Positions 4,969-6,515 of a DNA stretch of 6,515 nucleotides are shown piece after piece (position 1 is the stretch's first letter; every line of letters begins with the position of its first letter). The stretch comes from Acidaminococcus hominis (GTDB taxonomy: Bacteria; Bacillota; Negativicutes; Acidaminococcales; Acidaminococcaceae): the NCBI RefSeq assembly GCF_021044795.1, contig NZ_JAJNOP010000060.1, one strand, 5' to 3'. Both the position numbers and the translations under genes were made by a program. Below the pieces are notes generated by a model that was not told the origin of the DNA, ran no database searches, and was given only the letters and a program-made list of their open reading frames with translations.

Positions 4969-6342
4969 ATGAAAGTTACCTATAGCAGAACAGAGTCCGC
5001 CTGGCAGCGTATGGATGCCCAGGAACGGGAAGCTGTCATGAATTATGGTGAAGGGTATAAGGCATTTTTGGATACTGCCCGGAGTGAGCGGCTGGCTGTA
5101 AAGGAAATTTTGGAACGGGCTGAAAAGGCCGGTTTCAAACCTTTGTACGACTGCAAGGAAGTAAAGGCTGGGGACAAGGTATATTGGAACCAGAAAGGCA
5201 AATCCTGTATTTTGGCTGTGGTAGGGGAAGAACCCGTCCACGCTGGGTTAAAAATTGTAGGCTCCCATATTGATGCCCCCCGGCTGGACCTGAAGGGCAA
5301 TCCTGTCCATGAACAGGATGGGTTGGTTTACTTCCGTACCCATTACTACGGCGGCATCAAGAAGTATCAATGGCCCTGCATTCCCCTGGCCCTGGTGGGC
5401 GTAATTTTCACCAAGGACGGCAAGAAGGTGGAAGTGAACATTGGTATGGACGAAAAGGATCCCGTCTTCTACATTACGGACCTGCTGATCCATATGGCCC
5501 AGGACCAGATGAAAAAGACCCTGGCAGAAGGGGTTACCGGCGAGCAGCTCCAGGCTGTCATCGGCTCCAATTCTGACCACGACCAAAAGGTGAAGGATGC
5601 GGTAATGAAGCTGCTGAAGGACACCTATGGGGTGGAAGAAGAAGACTTTGCAGCTGCTGAGCTGGAACTGGTACCGGCGCTCAAGAGCCGCGATGTGGGC
5701 TTTGACCGGTCCATGATTGCTGCCTATGGCCAGGATGACCGGGTATGCTCCTACGCCAACCTGGAAGCTATTTTGAACGCCAAACCGGGGACCAAAACCC
5801 AGGCTGCCCTGTTTACCGATAAGGAAGAAATCGGTTCCTATGGCAACACCGGTATGCAGTCTTCCTATTTTGTGAAGTTTGTCATGAAGCTGCTGGCCCT
5901 GCAGAACGCAGGCAGCCTGCTGGACTTCTACGAAACTATGGAAAACAGCGAAATGCTGTCCGGTGACGTAAACAGCTGCCTGGATCCCATGTTCCCGGAA
6001 GTTACGGAAAAGGACAATTCCTCCCTGCTGGGTTACGGCATTGCCATGACCAAGTTTACCGGCGCCCGGGGCAAGGCGGGCAGCAACGATGCCAACAGTG
6101 AATTCATGCAAAAAGTCCGCACCATTTTCAATGACGCCGGGGTGGCCTGGCAGATTGGCGAACTGGGCAAGGTGGACCAGGGCGGCGGCGGCACCATTGC
6201 CTTTATGCTGGCCGACTGGGGCTGCGAGGTGGTGGACTGCGGCACGGCCATGCTGAGCATGCACGCTCCTTATGACCTGCTGAGTAAAACCGATGCCTAC
6301 GAAACCTATCGGGCCTACAAAGCCTTCTTTGAAAGCAAATAA
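4969..6342 (+). CDS. apeA: M18-family metalloaminopeptidase
   Basis: Cytoplasmic zinc exopeptidase that removes N-terminal amino acids from peptides; characterised M18 enzymes form large dodecamers, and some prefer acidic residues. At 457 residues it has the length of the bacterial ApeA-type proteins. The metal and catalytic positions expected for M18 are visible: H100 in GSHIDAPRLDLK, D257 in GQDDR, E286 and E287 in DKEEIGSYG, D333 in SGDVNS, and H432 in SMHAPYDL. No signal peptide is seen. The start at 4969 has GGAGG at 4956-4960, eight bases upstream; the in-frame ATG at 4954 overlaps that site and is unlikely. It has its own promoter and terminator, so it is not part of the butyrate unit. 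CGG encodes 9 of 14 arginines, against 1 of 12 in bcd, suggesting different expression level or history. The substrate preference cannot be read from the sequence. Confidence 0.93.
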   Translation: MKVTYSRTESAWQRMDAQEREAVMNYGEGYKAFLDTARSERLAVKEILERAEKAGFKPLYDCKEVKAGDKVYWNQKGKSCILAVVGEEPVHAGLKIVGSHIDAPRLDLKGNPVHEQDGLVYFRTHYYGGIKKYQWPCIPLALVGVIFTKDGKKVEVNIGMDEKDPVFYITDLLIHMAQDQMKKTLAEGVTGEQLQAVIGSNSDHDQKVKDAVMKLLKDTYGVEEEDFAAAELELVPALKSRDVGFDRSMIAAYGQDDRVCSYANLEAILNAKPGTKTQAALFTDKEEIGSYGNTGMQSSYFVKFVMKLLALQNAGSLLDFYETMENSEMLSGDVNSCLDPMFPEVTEKDNSSLLGYGIAMTKFTGARGKAGSNDANSEFMQKVRTIFNDAGVAWQIGELGKVDQGGGGTIAFMLADWGCEVVDCGTAMLSMHAPYDLLSKTDAYETYRAYKAFFESK

Positions 6343-6356
6343 AATTTTTAACGCAA

Positions 6357-6396
6357 AAGAGCGATGTACCTTTGAGGCACATCGCTCTTGATTTTT
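6357..6396 (+). terminator. Intrinsic terminator after the aminopeptidase gene
   Basis: AAGAGCGATGT (6357-6367) pairs perfectly with ACATCGCTCTT (6379-6389). Two more C-G pairs lie inside, beyond an A-C mismatch, around a TTTGA loop. The stem is followed by GA and TTTTT (6392-6396). The T-tract ends exactly where the right-hand IS terminus begins. Confidence 0.9.
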
Positions 6397-6515
6397 GGCT
6401 CATCACGGAAAATTGGGGGATACGAAATCTAAGACAGAATTTAAAAACTGAAAAAAGGTATTGAAAAAGAGCACGGGATGCTCCATTCTAAGTAATAGCG
6501 ACAAAACTACGAAAG
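6397..6515 (-). mobile_element. Partial insertion sequence end, ISL3-like (right copy)
   Basis: Exact inverted copy of 1-119, beginning GGCTCATCACGG at 6397 and running off the window. The same features appear on the minus strand: a possible transposase stop at 6488-6490 and the hairpin with T-tract at 6464-6483. Both copies therefore present the same end, apparently the 3' side, to the interior and point in opposite directions. The flanking host bases 6389-6396 (TGATTTTT) differ from those at the left copy, as expected for two independent junctions. The ISL3 assignment rests on the terminus only. Confidence 0.65.
6464..6483 (-). terminator. Short hairpin terminator inside the right IS end
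   Basis: Mirror copy of the hairpin at 33-52. On the minus strand it has a five-pair GAGCA/TGCTC stem and then TTTTT, so it would stop transcripts running from the element toward the aminopeptidase gene. Confidence 0.5.

Noticed and set aside
1..6515. A CRISPR array, toxin-antitoxin pair, phage genes, tRNA or rRNA
   Set aside because: No regularly spaced repeats, no small paired genes with ribosome binding sites, no phage-like proteins and no tRNA-like cloverleaf were seen on either strand.
1..6515. The terminal inverted repeat as ends of a linear plasmid or a self-contained transposon
   Set aside because: The repeat's sharp inner boundary is an IS-type terminus facing inward, and the interior carries only metabolic genes with no replication or transposition gene. 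An IS-bounded contig explains it better.

Overview
This window looks like chromosomal DNA of an anaerobic, butyrate-forming bacterium. The protein sequences suggest Firmicutes, most likely Negativicutes (Acidaminococcus/Megasphaera-like): the butyryl-CoA dehydrogenase resembles the Megasphaera elsdenii enzyme as I remember it. No 16S gene or other taxonomic marker is present, so this placement is an inference. All five convincing genes are on the + strand. They have good Shine-Dalgarno sites and AT-rich spacers.

Layout. Bases 1-119 and 6397-6515 are the same 119-bp sequence in inverted orientation, identical at every base. The unit starts with GGCTC at its inner edge, like the termini of ISL3-family insertion sequences, and continues off both window edges. 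Bases 120-623 hold no convincing gene but contain several palindromes, a TATAAT-type promoter and a long leader. Bases 624-4817 hold thiolase (thl), butyryl-CoA dehydrogenase (bcd), 3-hydroxybutyryl-CoA dehydrogenase (hbd) and crotonase (crt), closed by a strong terminator at 4842-4883. A separate unit follows: a promoter near 4905-4933, an M18-family aminopeptidase at 4969-6342, and a strong terminator whose T-tract touches the right-hand IS end.

How the genes work together. Thl joins two acetyl-CoA into acetoacetyl-CoA. Hbd reduces this to 3-hydroxybutyryl-CoA with NAD(P)H. Crt dehydrates it to crotonyl-CoA, and Bcd reduces crotonyl-CoA to butyryl-CoA. All four enzymes keep their catalytic residues. 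The electron-transferring flavoprotein genes (etfBA) that Bcd needs are absent, as is any terminal step (butyryl-CoA:acetate CoA-transferase, or ptb-buk). These must lie elsewhere. The aminopeptidase fits a peptide- or amino-acid-using lifestyle but has its own promoter and different codon use.

Novelty. I see no undescribed system. The most notable points are the exactly symmetric IS ends, probably the k-mer overlap of an assembly broken at a repeated IS; the etf-less gene order thl-bcd-hbd-crt; a long hairpin between bcd and hbd that could tune expression; and possible operator sequences, including a weak Rex-like one, upstream of thl.
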